Shown: positions 1 to 8,110 of the stretch, piece by piece
Numbering within the stretch: the first letter of the stretch is position 1
Layout of the letters: each line of letters starts with the position of its first letter
Assembly (NCBI GenBank): GCA_029260345.1
Contig: JAJDDK010000007.1
Coordinates: 294,075 to 358,074 of the forward strand
DNA: 64,000 nucleotides
From: Phycisphaerales bacterium
Lineage (GTDB): Bacteria; Planctomycetota; Phycisphaerae; Phycisphaerales; UBA1924
Reading direction: 5' to 3'
Notes under the pieces: model-generated
Told to the model about the DNA's origin: nothing
Seen by the model: only the letters and a program-made list of their open reading frames with translations
The model's database searches: none
Translations under genes and position numbers: made by a program

Positions 1-2
1 AG

Positions 3-1166
3 CGCACGCGCCGTGCGCTCATTGATGCGATCAGCGAGCGCACGCCGACGGGAACTGGTCGTGGCCAGCGCAATGTGGCGAAGTCGCGCCCGGTTGATCT
101 GGCGCTTGGCACGCAAGCGGTCTCCGAGGGCGCCTCTCAGGATGTGTGCGAGCAGCTCGGCATTCCGGTTCACTGGGCGTCACGCTGTGAGGACAGTCAG
201 CACACCGGGCATGATGGCTCATCAGACACGTTGCGCGCGCGGCTTGAGCGGTTGTCCTCAAGCGGCCGCAACAAGCAGCGGATTCCCGCGACGATGGGCC
301 AGCTTGGCTCATATGGTGGCGGCAATCACTTTGGCGAGTGTGAAATTGTGCGCGTCGATCCTTCGGATCGCGCCCGCGCCGTCGCCGAGACGTTTGGTCT
401 GCGCGACGGCGGCGTTGCATTCCTCTCCCACTGCGGCTCGCGCGGCTTCGGGCACGATCTGGCAAGTGGTCATTTCAAGTCGCTCCAAGAGCACTTCACC
501 CAGTGGGGCATCCCGCTGCCGGGTGGCGATCGTCAGCTTGTTCATGCGCCGCTTGGCTCGCCGGAGGCGAATGCGTATCTCGATGACATGGCGCTCGGCG
601 CGAACTTCGCGACAGTCAATCACCTCCTTATCAATGCGCTTGTGCTTGAAGCGTTTCAGGAGGTCTTCCCCGGCATCAATGGAGATCTTGTCTACTTCAT
701 CAGTCACAACATCGCGCGGCGGGAGCCGATCGACAATCGCATGGAGTGGGTGCATCGCAAGGGCGCCACACGCGCGTTCCCGGCTGGACACCCGGGCCTC
801 AATGGCACGCCGTTCGAGAACACGGGTCACCCGATCCTTCTGCCGGGCAATCCGCAGGCGGGTTCCGCAGTGATGGTGGCGGACCCCGATGCGCGCAAGT
901 CCTGCTTCAGTGTGAATCACGGCGCCGGTCGCATTATGGGCCGCCGCGCTGCGGCTCGGACGCTCAATCAGAGGGAGATCAATCAGTCGTTTGACGACAC
1001 GGACATCTTGACGAACTGCCGCAACTATCCGATTGACGAGGCGCCGGCGGCGTATAAGAACTTTGATGAGGTGCTCACGTCCGTGAAGCAGGCCGGGCTG
1101 GCGAGTGAGGTCGCGCGGCTGCACGCGCGCTTTGTGATCAAGGACGGCGACAAGGCGGATGATTAA
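3..1166 (+). CDS. rtcB: RtcB-family RNA ligase (5' end outside window)
   Basis: RtcB is a GTP- and Mn2+-dependent RNA ligase that joins 2',3'-cyclic-phosphate or 3'-phosphate ends to 5'-OH ends in RNA repair or tRNA splicing. The visible 387 residues hold GGGNHFGE, HCGSRGFGH and NHGAGR, matching the metal-binding and guanylylated-histidine motifs of the family. The frame stays open to the left edge with RtcB-like sequence, so the GTG at 75 is not the true start. It lies 11 nt before rtcA in the same direction, which suggests one RNA-repair operon. The identification is firm; only the N-terminus is missing. Confidence 0.95.
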   Translation, partial: RTRRALIDAISERTPTGTGRGQRNVAKSRPVDLALGTQAVSEGASQDVCEQLGIPVHWASRCEDSQHTGHDGSSDTLRARLERLSSSGRNKQRIPATMGQLGSYGGGNHFGECEIVRVDPSDRARAVAETFGLRDGGVAFLSHCGSRGFGHDLASGHFKSLQEHFTQWGIPLPGGDRQLVHAPLGSPEANAYLDDMALGANFATVNHLLINALVLEAFQEVFPGINGDLVYFISHNIARREPIDNRMEWVHRKGATRAFPAGHPGLNGTPFENTGHPILLPGNPQAGSAVMVADPDARKSCFSVNHGAGRIMGRRAAARTLNQREINQSFDDTDILTNCRNYPIDEAPAAYKNFDEVLTSVKQAGLASEVARLHARFVIKDGDKADD

Positions 1167-1177
1167 GGCAGCCATTC

Positions 1178-2203
1178 ATGAGTTCAGACCTCATCCACAT
1201 TGACGGTTCATTCGGCGAGGGCGGCGGACAGATCCTGCGCACGTCGCTGGCGCTGTCCGTCGCAACGGGCCGACCATTCCGCATCGAGAACATCCGCGCG
1301 AATCGATCGAAGCCGGGCTTGCTGCGCCAGCATTTGACGGCGGTGCAGGCGGCGACGGCGATTTCGGGCGCCCGTGTTGTCGGCGACGCGGTGAACTCCA
1401 CCTGTATTGAGTTTCATCCGGACGAACTCCGCTGCGGCGATTATCACTTTTCAATCGGCACCGCTGGCAGCACCACGCTTGTGCTTCAGACGATTCTTCC
1501 AGCACTCATGCTCGGAGAGGCGCCATCAACAATCTCGCTCGAGGGCGGCACGCACAATGCCTATGCACCGAGCGTTCATTTTCTCACGCGCGCGTTCTTG
1601 CCCCTCGTCGAACGCATGGGGCCGCGCGTTTCGATTGAGCTGGAGCGCCACGGCTTCTATCCGGCTGGTGGCGGGCGCATTTGCGCGCGCATTGAGCCGG
1701 TCAAGAAGTTGACGCCGTTGACGCTCTTGGAGCGCGGAGATGAAGTTCGCCGCAGCGCGACGGCAACGGTCGCCAATCTTTCCGGCGATATCGCCAAGCG
1801 CGAGCTTGCCATCATTCAGCAAAAGCTCAGCTTCCCCGATGAGGCGCTGAAGATTGAACAGATCAAGGATGCGATTGGTCCGGGCAATATCCTCAGCATT
1901 GAGATCGAGTCGGAGCACGTGACCGAAGTCTTTACCGGCTTCGGCGAGCGCGGCGTCGCGGCCGAGCGGATTGCAGCCGAGACCGCCAAAGACGTGCGGC
2001 GTTATTTGGGTTCAACAGCGCCAGTTGGCCGACACTTGGCAGATCAGTTGATGATTCCGTTTGCGCTTGCTGGCGACGGTGAGTTCCGGACGGGCAGACT
2101 GTCAGGACATTCGGAGACGAATCTCGAGACAATCGGCTGGTTTCTCCCAAGCCGCTTGGAAGTCGTTAACCGCGACGACTCTGTTGACATTCAGGCGCAG
2201 TGA
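1178..2203 (+). CDS. rtcA: RNA 3'-terminal phosphate cyclase
   Basis: RtcA converts an RNA 3'-phosphate to a 2',3'-cyclic phosphate using ATP through a covalent His-AMP intermediate. The 341-aa product has the usual family length. It opens with IDGSFGEGGGQILR, contains RANRSKPGLLRQHL and EGGTHNAYAPS, and near the C-terminus has RHLADQ, where the family's adenylylated histidine sits. The gene follows rtcB by 11 nt, and the AAGG that could act as its ribosome-binding site overlaps the rtcB stop. Cyclase and ligase together form an RNA end-healing and sealing pair. I see no RtcR-type regulator in the window. Confidence 0.95.
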   Translation: MSSDLIHIDGSFGEGGGQILRTSLALSVATGRPFRIENIRANRSKPGLLRQHLTAVQAATAISGARVVGDAVNSTCIEFHPDELRCGDYHFSIGTAGSTTLVLQTILPALMLGEAPSTISLEGGTHNAYAPSVHFLTRAFLPLVERMGPRVSIELERHGFYPAGGGRICARIEPVKKLTPLTLLERGDEVRRSATATVANLSGDIAKRELAIIQQKLSFPDEALKIEQIKDAIGPGNILSIEIESEHVTEVFTGFGERGVAAERIAAETAKDVRRYLGSTAPVGRHLADQLMIPFALAGDGEFRTGRLSGHSETNLETIGWFLPSRLEVVNRDDSVDIQAQ

Positions 2204-2666
2204 TCCGCCGAGTTGGAAAATGCCCAAGCCGCGCGACCGGAGCTGACTCAAGATCCTCAATTGCAACGACCTTAGATTGATAAAACCCGCATCAATGAGC
2301 AACTGCGGCCGACCAATGCGCCTCAGGATGGGCATCTTGCGACCCAACACGATGGAATCCTCCGGAAACGCCAAAGTCTGAAACCATGATTGCGGTTGAT
2401 TCTGCAATCACTCTTTCGCGCTGAGAGCCAATGGCGATTTATTGGTTCACCGATTTGATTGGCGGTTGAGTCACGAGCGGCACGGTCATCGCCGTCTATC
2501 GCGCGCCCTGAGAGCAACTCTCAAGCCGGCACGGCTCGACACGCTGGCCATTCGCCACTTGCGGGAATTTCACAGCCGTTTAGTATTTGAAACTTTCTCT
2601 GGCTTCGGCGCCTCGGTAAAATCTCAAGGACGTCTATACCTGTTTTCTAGCTTGAGGAGTGACATT
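2204..2666. other. Intergenic region, no supported gene
   Basis: This stretch separates rtcA from the first dockerin protein gene. Short frames exist on both strands, but none has a recognisable product or a good ribosome-binding site. A TATACC box at 2635-2640 could be part of a promoter for the next gene, but no clear -35 element is present. Confidence 0.5.
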
Positions 2667-4139
2667 GTGTTCCTACATGCTAAGCATTCGCTGAACGATC
2701 GCATTAATTCGATCCTCCTGAAGTTCCATTCCCGTCACATCTTCCCATTGATCGCGGCTGCTAGTTTGCTACCGGCAATTCAGACACAAGCAGGGTCGCC
2801 AGTTCATGTTCAAGATTTGATGTCGCAAGACAGCGATCCCTTTGATGGTTTTGGCAAGTACGTCGATGTTGATGGCGACACTGCGATCATCAGCGCTGAC
2901 GGCACATCCGAAAGCGGGGTCGGCGCGGGCGCCGCATTCATATTTGTCAGAGATGGTGGCGGGACCTGGTCTCAACAAGCCAAGCTCCTGGCGAGTGATG
3001 GTTCATTCAATGACCGTTTCGGATTCGCAGTTGCTATCGATGGCGATGTCGCCGTCGTCGGCGCGTTTCATGACGATGACGCTTGTCCGGGGAGCACATT
3101 GTGCAATTCAGGCTCCGCATATGTCTTTGCTCGTGATGGACAAGGTGTCTGGACTGAACAGCAGAAACTTACGGCCAGCGATGCTGCGGGTGGTGATGAA
3201 TTCGGATTCAATGTCGCCATCTCCGGCGACACAATTTTGGTGGGAGCTCCTGAACGAGATGAATTCGGCGAAGCATCCGGCGCGGTTTATGTCTTTACTC
3301 AGAACACATCGGGAACATGGGTTGAGACGGGAAAACTTGAGATTCAAGACCCATTGGAATCTGATCGAATTGGAACGCGAATTGAACTGGAAGAAGGATT
3401 AGCTTTTGTTCAAGCGCGGCGTTCCCAAGACCCAATTGTGGACAATGGAGGCGCCGTGTACGTATTTCGATATGAGGGCGAGAGCTCTTGGGTTTTCGAA
3501 ACACGATTGTTGGCGTCCGACTCTATGTTCAATGATGTTTTTGGCTCGTCGATCTCGTATCGCGATGGAATAGCGGCATTCGGCGCTATTGGCGTTGATG
3601 GGCGATTCGGCAGCGCTGGAGCGGCATACGTCTTTGAGCGCGTCAGCCCGGGAAATTGGAACGAACTAGACAAGTTATCCGCCAGCGATTCGGCGTTTGG
3701 TGACGGCGGCTTCGGAATGTCAATCGCCGCATCTGATGGGCGGGTCATTGTTGGCGCTTATACAGACAACAATGAGAATGGCAATGATGCTGGCGCCGTC
3801 TACGTCTATGAACGAACGTCACCGACGAAATGGACAGAAGTCGCCAAAATATTGACGCACGATGGCGTCGAAGATGATCTTTTTGGACATTCTCTTGGAG
3901 TCGTTGACAACTACCTGATTGTTGGCCAGCAAGTTCGCGAAATGAATGGGATGCAAACCGGCACGGTCTATGCCTATCGACTTTGCCCCGCAGATATCAA
4001 CAACAGTGGACAGGTCAACGGCTCTGATCTCGCGATTCTGCTTGCTCAATGGGGCGGCATCGGACCCGCTGATCTCAATTTCGACGGCGTCGTCAATGGC
4101 GTTGATCTTGCGGCGCTTCTGAGTGCTTGGGGGCCGTGA
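2667..4139 (+). CDS. Secreted FG-GAP repeat protein with C-terminal dockerin-like doublet
   Basis: The 490-aa product starts at GTG 2667, preceded by GAGGAG at 2654-2659 with a 7-nt spacer. A signal peptide covers roughly residues 1-42 (basic start, then PLIAAASLLPAIQTQAG). The body consists of FG-GAP-like repeats of pattern SGAVYVFxRxxxGxWxExxKLxASDxxxxDxFG, expected to fold as a beta-propeller. The last 50 residues hold two Asp-rich calcium-loop motifs ending in DLAILLAQWGG and DLAALLSAWGP, the dockerin-like doublet of Phycisphaerae surface proteins. The repeats closely resemble those in the convergent M36 peptidase. The ligand is unknown; a cell-surface or extracellular location is inferred. 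Confidence 0.85.
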   Translation: MFLHAKHSLNDRINSILLKFHSRHIFPLIAAASLLPAIQTQAGSPVHVQDLMSQDSDPFDGFGKYVDVDGDTAIISADGTSESGVGAGAAFIFVRDGGGTWSQQAKLLASDGSFNDRFGFAVAIDGDVAVVGAFHDDDACPGSTLCNSGSAYVFARDGQGVWTEQQKLTASDAAGGDEFGFNVAISGDTILVGAPERDEFGEASGAVYVFTQNTSGTWVETGKLEIQDPLESDRIGTRIELEEGLAFVQARRSQDPIVDNGGAVYVFRYEGESSWVFETRLLASDSMFNDVFGSSISYRDGIAAFGAIGVDGRFGSAGAAYVFERVSPGNWNELDKLSASDSAFGDGGFGMSIAASDGRVIVGAYTDNNENGNDAGAVYVYERTSPTKWTEVAKILTHDGVEDDLFGHSLGVVDNYLIVGQQVREMNGMQTGTVYAYRLCPADINNSGQVNGSDLAILLAQWGGIGPADLNFDGVVNGVDLAALLSAWGP

Positions 4140-4185
4140 TCTGCCGCATCCAGTGGTATGAATTGAGCTTTTCTCTGGAGCTCTA

Positions 4186-7100
4186 CTAGGAACTCCAGTT
4201 TGCCAGCAGCGCCGCCAAGTCGGCGCCATCCACCGTGCCGCTGTTGTTCAGATCGGCGGATCCACTTCCACCCCACTGCGCCAAGAGGGCGGCCAAATCG
4301 GCGCCATTGACCAAACCGTCTCCATTGAGATCTCCAACCAAGAGATCCTCACACTCATCAGGCACACCGTTCTCATTGACATCAAATGAGAATCGGGAGG
4401 CGATGTCACACGTGTCGAACACGCCATTCGTGTTGCAGTCGCCGGCGTCGGCGGTCCATTCCATGCCGTTGAAGCCAAAGGTGTAAACGACGCCCGGGCC
4501 GATACCCATCGTGTTCGTCAATGCCTCTTTGGCGCCGATTGCGACCAGATCGCCCCTGATTGCGACATCTGAGCCGACGTATGAGCCATCGACGGCGGAT
4601 TCTGGCGTCAGTTTTGACTCCTCATTCCACATGCCGACTCCACTCTCGCGAAAGATGTAGGCAGCGCCGAAGACCTCAAAGCCATCGGTGTGGAAAACGG
4701 CGCCGACGACGAGGGCATCATCGCTGAGCGCCATGTTTCCGCCGAACAGATCACCAAAGAAGCCGTCTGATGGCGTCAAGGTAGATTGCGACTCCCATAC
4801 GCCGTCCATGTTTCGCACATAGATCTCAACCTTTCCAGATCCGAATCCTGATGGTTGCATGGCCGCCACAAAGGCGGTGTCGCCTCGAATGGCCACTGAT
4901 TGTCCGAAGGCGTCGGCCTCAAACGGCATGGCCAACGTCACCATCTGATCTTCGTTCCACAATCCGCCTGAAGAACGCGTAAAGAAATGCGCCGAACCGC
5001 TGTTGTCAATGGTGATATCAGAACCCGGGGCGCCAATGACCGCTCGTTCACCATCGAACGCAATAGAGGTCCCAAATTGGGAAACGAACTCTGCATCCTC
5101 CGGATACAGCTTCGTTTCAAGACTCCATTGCCCCGGCGTCACGCGACGATAGACATACACCGCACCGGATTGCTCATCCGTTTCCTCGACAAATTGAAGT
5201 TGTGCTCCCGCAAGTAGCACATCGTCGACGAGCACAAGCGCATCGCCAAAGCGATAACTGACGTCAGTGTTCGCGATTCGCGCCTCTTCAACCCAATCAC
5301 CATTTGACTGTCGTTCGAAGACGTAAACCACTCCCTCTTCATCAGGGCTTGATCCGTTTCTCGGAGCCGAAACGGCAAGTAGCGGACCAGAGATATCAAC
5401 GTGCCATCCGAAATCGCGACCAGAACCAGCGTCACTGGCCACGAGCTTTTGAGTCTCAAGCCAGGAACCGTTTGATAGGCGCTCGTAGACGTAGACGGCC
5501 CCGGACGCGTTGCCAAAGTCGTCAATGCGCGGCGAACCGACCGCCATCACATCGCCTTCGATGTCGATCGCAATTCCAAAGTGATCGAGATTGGCGCCAT
5601 CGCTTGCTCGGATCTCTTGTTGAAACGGCGTGGTCACAACGCTGAGGTCAAATGGCGCCGCCGCCCCGGCCGGCGGATCAAACTGCGCCCCCTCGGTCGT
5701 CATCGCTTCTATGTAGAACTCAGCCGTGTCATCGCACGACATTGGAGGAAGAGCGCTGGCAAAGATGCCCGGTGACACAATGGAGGCTGGCAAAGCCGCA
5801 AATCCACCACCGTTCAACGAGAACCACACCGTCACTTCGTCTTCAATGACCGTTCCGGTGCACGCCATTTCCGACACGATGAACTCAAAAGGAGTCGGCT
5901 CCCCCGGAAGAGCCACCGTGGGCTGCGATCCTTCGAGATAGATGAAGTTGAGCTGATCCGGAACCGAAAAGTCTTCGATTACGAGCGACAGATCATTTCC
6001 AATTGATACTGCGCCGGAGCCGAATCCACGCGCCGCGAACGCATTCCACAAATCACAGGAATTCGCTCCACCATTGGTCACTTCGTCGGCCAGCACAATT
6101 GCAAAGCGGCTCTGCAACATGTTCGGCGCAAACGTGGTCGTGAGTTTCATTCCGTCCAGGACGAGACGCAACATGGTCTCATTGCCGATCTCAGGCCCGA
6201 ACTTTTGAATCAGGCTCGCCCGACAATCCCAAAGGGCGCTGCACCACACCTCACCCATGTTGTGAGAATTTCCGGGATTCTTGTTCGCGATTGAGTACGA
6301 AATTGGCACTCGCGCATCAACTTCGAATTGGACTGGATCAATGTCCGCATACGTCAATGGATTGATGTCGAAGCTGGTCGCGTACGGCAACCGGCGAACG
6401 CCAAAATAGTAATTGTCGATGAACGGCAAACCGATCACTTCGAAGGTCGAATAGCCGCCCATCGGATAAATCCCATCCACTGGATCGCTGGTTTCGGCAA
6501 GAAGCGACAATGACACAAAATCGCTCCACCCTTCATTCAAACCATCCGCCTGCGGTCCGAAAAGCCCGCCGTGCAGTCGATTCGAAACGCCATGCTGAAA
6601 CTCATGCAAAGCAATCTGGTTGTCAATCGCCGAATCCCGATCTGGATCCGGGCCGTCAAACAACGCAAACTCGGCTCGTGCCAGCGTGCCGTCGAGCCCA
6701 CTGCTGAAGAATCGAGCGTTGTTCGAAATCTCGCTGTCGTGAATATCAATCTGAATCGCATCGCCGGGGGCGCCGCCCTGCCCGAAATTATTCATTTGAA
6801 AATTCCCGAACGCCGGTGTGAAACCAAGCTGATACAAGCGATCGTGGAACCAATTGGCCATGTAGAACACCTGCGTGATCGCGGCGTCCTGATTGACGGA
6901 TGGCGCGCTCATCAAATCGACGGGAAAATCAAAGACGCGAAATGGCGAACCCTGCGGCCGTGGCAAATCAGGAAAATTGTCGGCATCAAGATCAGTGTGC
7001 GCATTGGCATTGTTGCCGATCGGCTCATTCACGCCAGGCGGAATCCAACCCTCCGGACTCGCCATCGGATCCAGGCTGGAAGTAGTCAGAAGCACACGCG

Positions 7101-8088
7101 AGACCACCGCCGGCTGGACGCCGTTTGGCGCCGCCGGGCCGGGCGTCATCGGCGCCGGACTGTCATCAGTCCAGACTCGAAACGTGGCGTCCTCGGCAGC
7201 GCCACTGCGCCCAAGCGCATGGCGAGACAAGAGCGCCCCTGATTCTGCATCGACAATGATTTCATACCGCTCATTCTGGCCGGCCGGTGAAATATGCACC
7301 AAGTATGCGGGCCGAATGATCGACTCGGAGACTGGGAAATAGACGCGTTCGACCTCTGAGACTCCAGCAACGTGCGGACGCGCGTCGAAGAGCGCGGCGC
7401 CGCGCCCGTTTGTTCGATCCAATTTGGTGGCGTTCATCTCCTCTACAGGCACTGTGTCAGAATGCAATGCCGCGCTACGGAGCGCATCGAATTCCGACAG
7501 TCGATGTAAACTGACCGCCTGGGGGGTGGAGTCGACTGGTAGGAGTCGACTGCCGATGGAGATTAATTCTCCCTGACGTGTGAAATTCGCTCGCAAGTCA
7601 CATCCGATGAGAGGGGCGCCATTGATGACCTGTTGCAACCAGATCGTGCGGACCCCATTGTGCGTTGTCACGGCGTCTCGCGCAACAATCGTCGACTGAA
7701 GGACATCGCCATCCACGCCAAAAAGGACGCTGTGTCGATCAAGATAATTTCGAACGATGGCGCGATTTGATTCATCGCCAACGCGAGGTTGTGTCAGTCT
7801 ACGTCCAAGCGAACCAAGAAAATCCGGTGTTCCCCAAATCGAGTTGTAATCAATGCGCGCGACTGGAAATCGTTGAACAATGTCGCTGCCGAGCTTCTCT
7901 CGCGCTGCTTGCCGGTTTGATTCGAGTCTCTCCGTTCGCAATTGCCCGACTGTTGGGTTGTCAATTCGAATATCGAAATCTGGAAGCGACGCAAGAGTTC
8001 CTGCCTGAAAAGCAAGGTGCAGGACGCACGCCACCATGAAGGCCGTCAAGGAACAGCGCGAGAGCGGCTTTGAAACAGCAGAATTCAT
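4186..8088 (-). CDS. M36 (fungalysin-type) metallopeptidase with FG-GAP repeats and dockerin-like end
   Basis: This predicted secreted zinc endopeptidase has 1300 aa when started at ATG 8088, where AAGGGA lies 7 nt upstream; an upstream ATG at 8139 would overlap the previous gene. The order is a signal peptide (to about residue 33), an FTP/PepSY-like propeptide region (about 40-300), and an M36 catalytic domain with the zinc motif HEFQH at about 495-499 and the third-ligand motif EGWSD at about 519-523. FG-GAP repeats fill roughly 830-1200, and a dockerin-like doublet (DLAALLAQWGG, DLAALLANWSS) ends the chain. Fungalysins are normally much shorter, so the propeller and dockerin are additions. 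It lies 22 nt after the upstream gene and may be cotranscribed with it. Confidence 0.9.
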   Translation of the reverse strand: MNSAVSKPLSRCSLTAFMVACVLHLAFQAGTLASLPDFDIRIDNPTVGQLRTERLESNRQAAREKLGSDIVQRFPVARIDYNSIWGTPDFLGSLGRRLTQPRVGDESNRAIVRNYLDRHSVLFGVDGDVLQSTIVARDAVTTHNGVRTIWLQQVINGAPLIGCDLRANFTRQGELISIGSRLLPVDSTPQAVSLHRLSEFDALRSAALHSDTVPVEEMNATKLDRTNGRGAALFDARPHVAGVSEVERVYFPVSESIIRPAYLVHISPAGQNERYEIIVDAESGALLSRHALGRSGAAEDATFRVWTDDSPAPMTPGPAAPNGVQPAVVSRVLLTTSSLDPMASPEGWIPPGVNEPIGNNANAHTDLDADNFPDLPRPQGSPFRVFDFPVDLMSAPSVNQDAAITQVFYMANWFHDRLYQLGFTPAFGNFQMNNFGQGGAPGDAIQIDIHDSEISNNARFFSSGLDGTLARAEFALFDGPDPDRDSAIDNQIALHEFQHGVSNRLHGGLFGPQADGLNEGWSDFVSLSLLAETSDPVDGIYPMGGYSTFEVIGLPFIDNYYFGVRRLPYATSFDINPLTYADIDPVQFEVDARVPISYSIANKNPGNSHNMGEVWCSALWDCRASLIQKFGPEIGNETMLRLVLDGMKLTTTFAPNMLQSRFAIVLADEVTNGGANSCDLWNAFAARGFGSGAVSIGNDLSLVIEDFSVPDQLNFIYLEGSQPTVALPGEPTPFEFIVSEMACTGTVIEDEVTVWFSLNGGGFAALPASIVSPGIFASALPPMSCDDTAEFYIEAMTTEGAQFDPPAGAAAPFDLSVVTTPFQQEIRASDGANLDHFGIAIDIEGDVMAVGSPRIDDFGNASGAVYVYERLSNGSWLETQKLVASDAGSGRDFGWHVDISGPLLAVSAPRNGSSPDEEGVVYVFERQSNGDWVEEARIANTDVSYRFGDALVLVDDVLLAGAQLQFVEETDEQSGAVYVYRRVTPGQWSLETKLYPEDAEFVSQFGTSIAFDGERAVIGAPGSDITIDNSGSAHFFTRSSGGLWNEDQMVTLAMPFEADAFGQSVAIRGDTAFVAAMQPSGFGSGKVEIYVRNMDGVWESQSTLTPSDGFFGDLFGGNMALSDDALVVGAVFHTDGFEVFGAAYIFRESGVGMWNEESKLTPESAVDGSYVGSDVAIRGDLVAIGAKEALTNTMGIGPGVVYTFGFNGMEWTADAGDCNTNGVFDTCDIASRFSFDVNENGVPDECEDLLVGDLNGDGLVNGADLAALLAQWGGSGSADLNNSGTVDGADLAALLANWSS

Positions 8089-8110
8089 TTGGAAATCCCT
8101 TGAGATAGAT

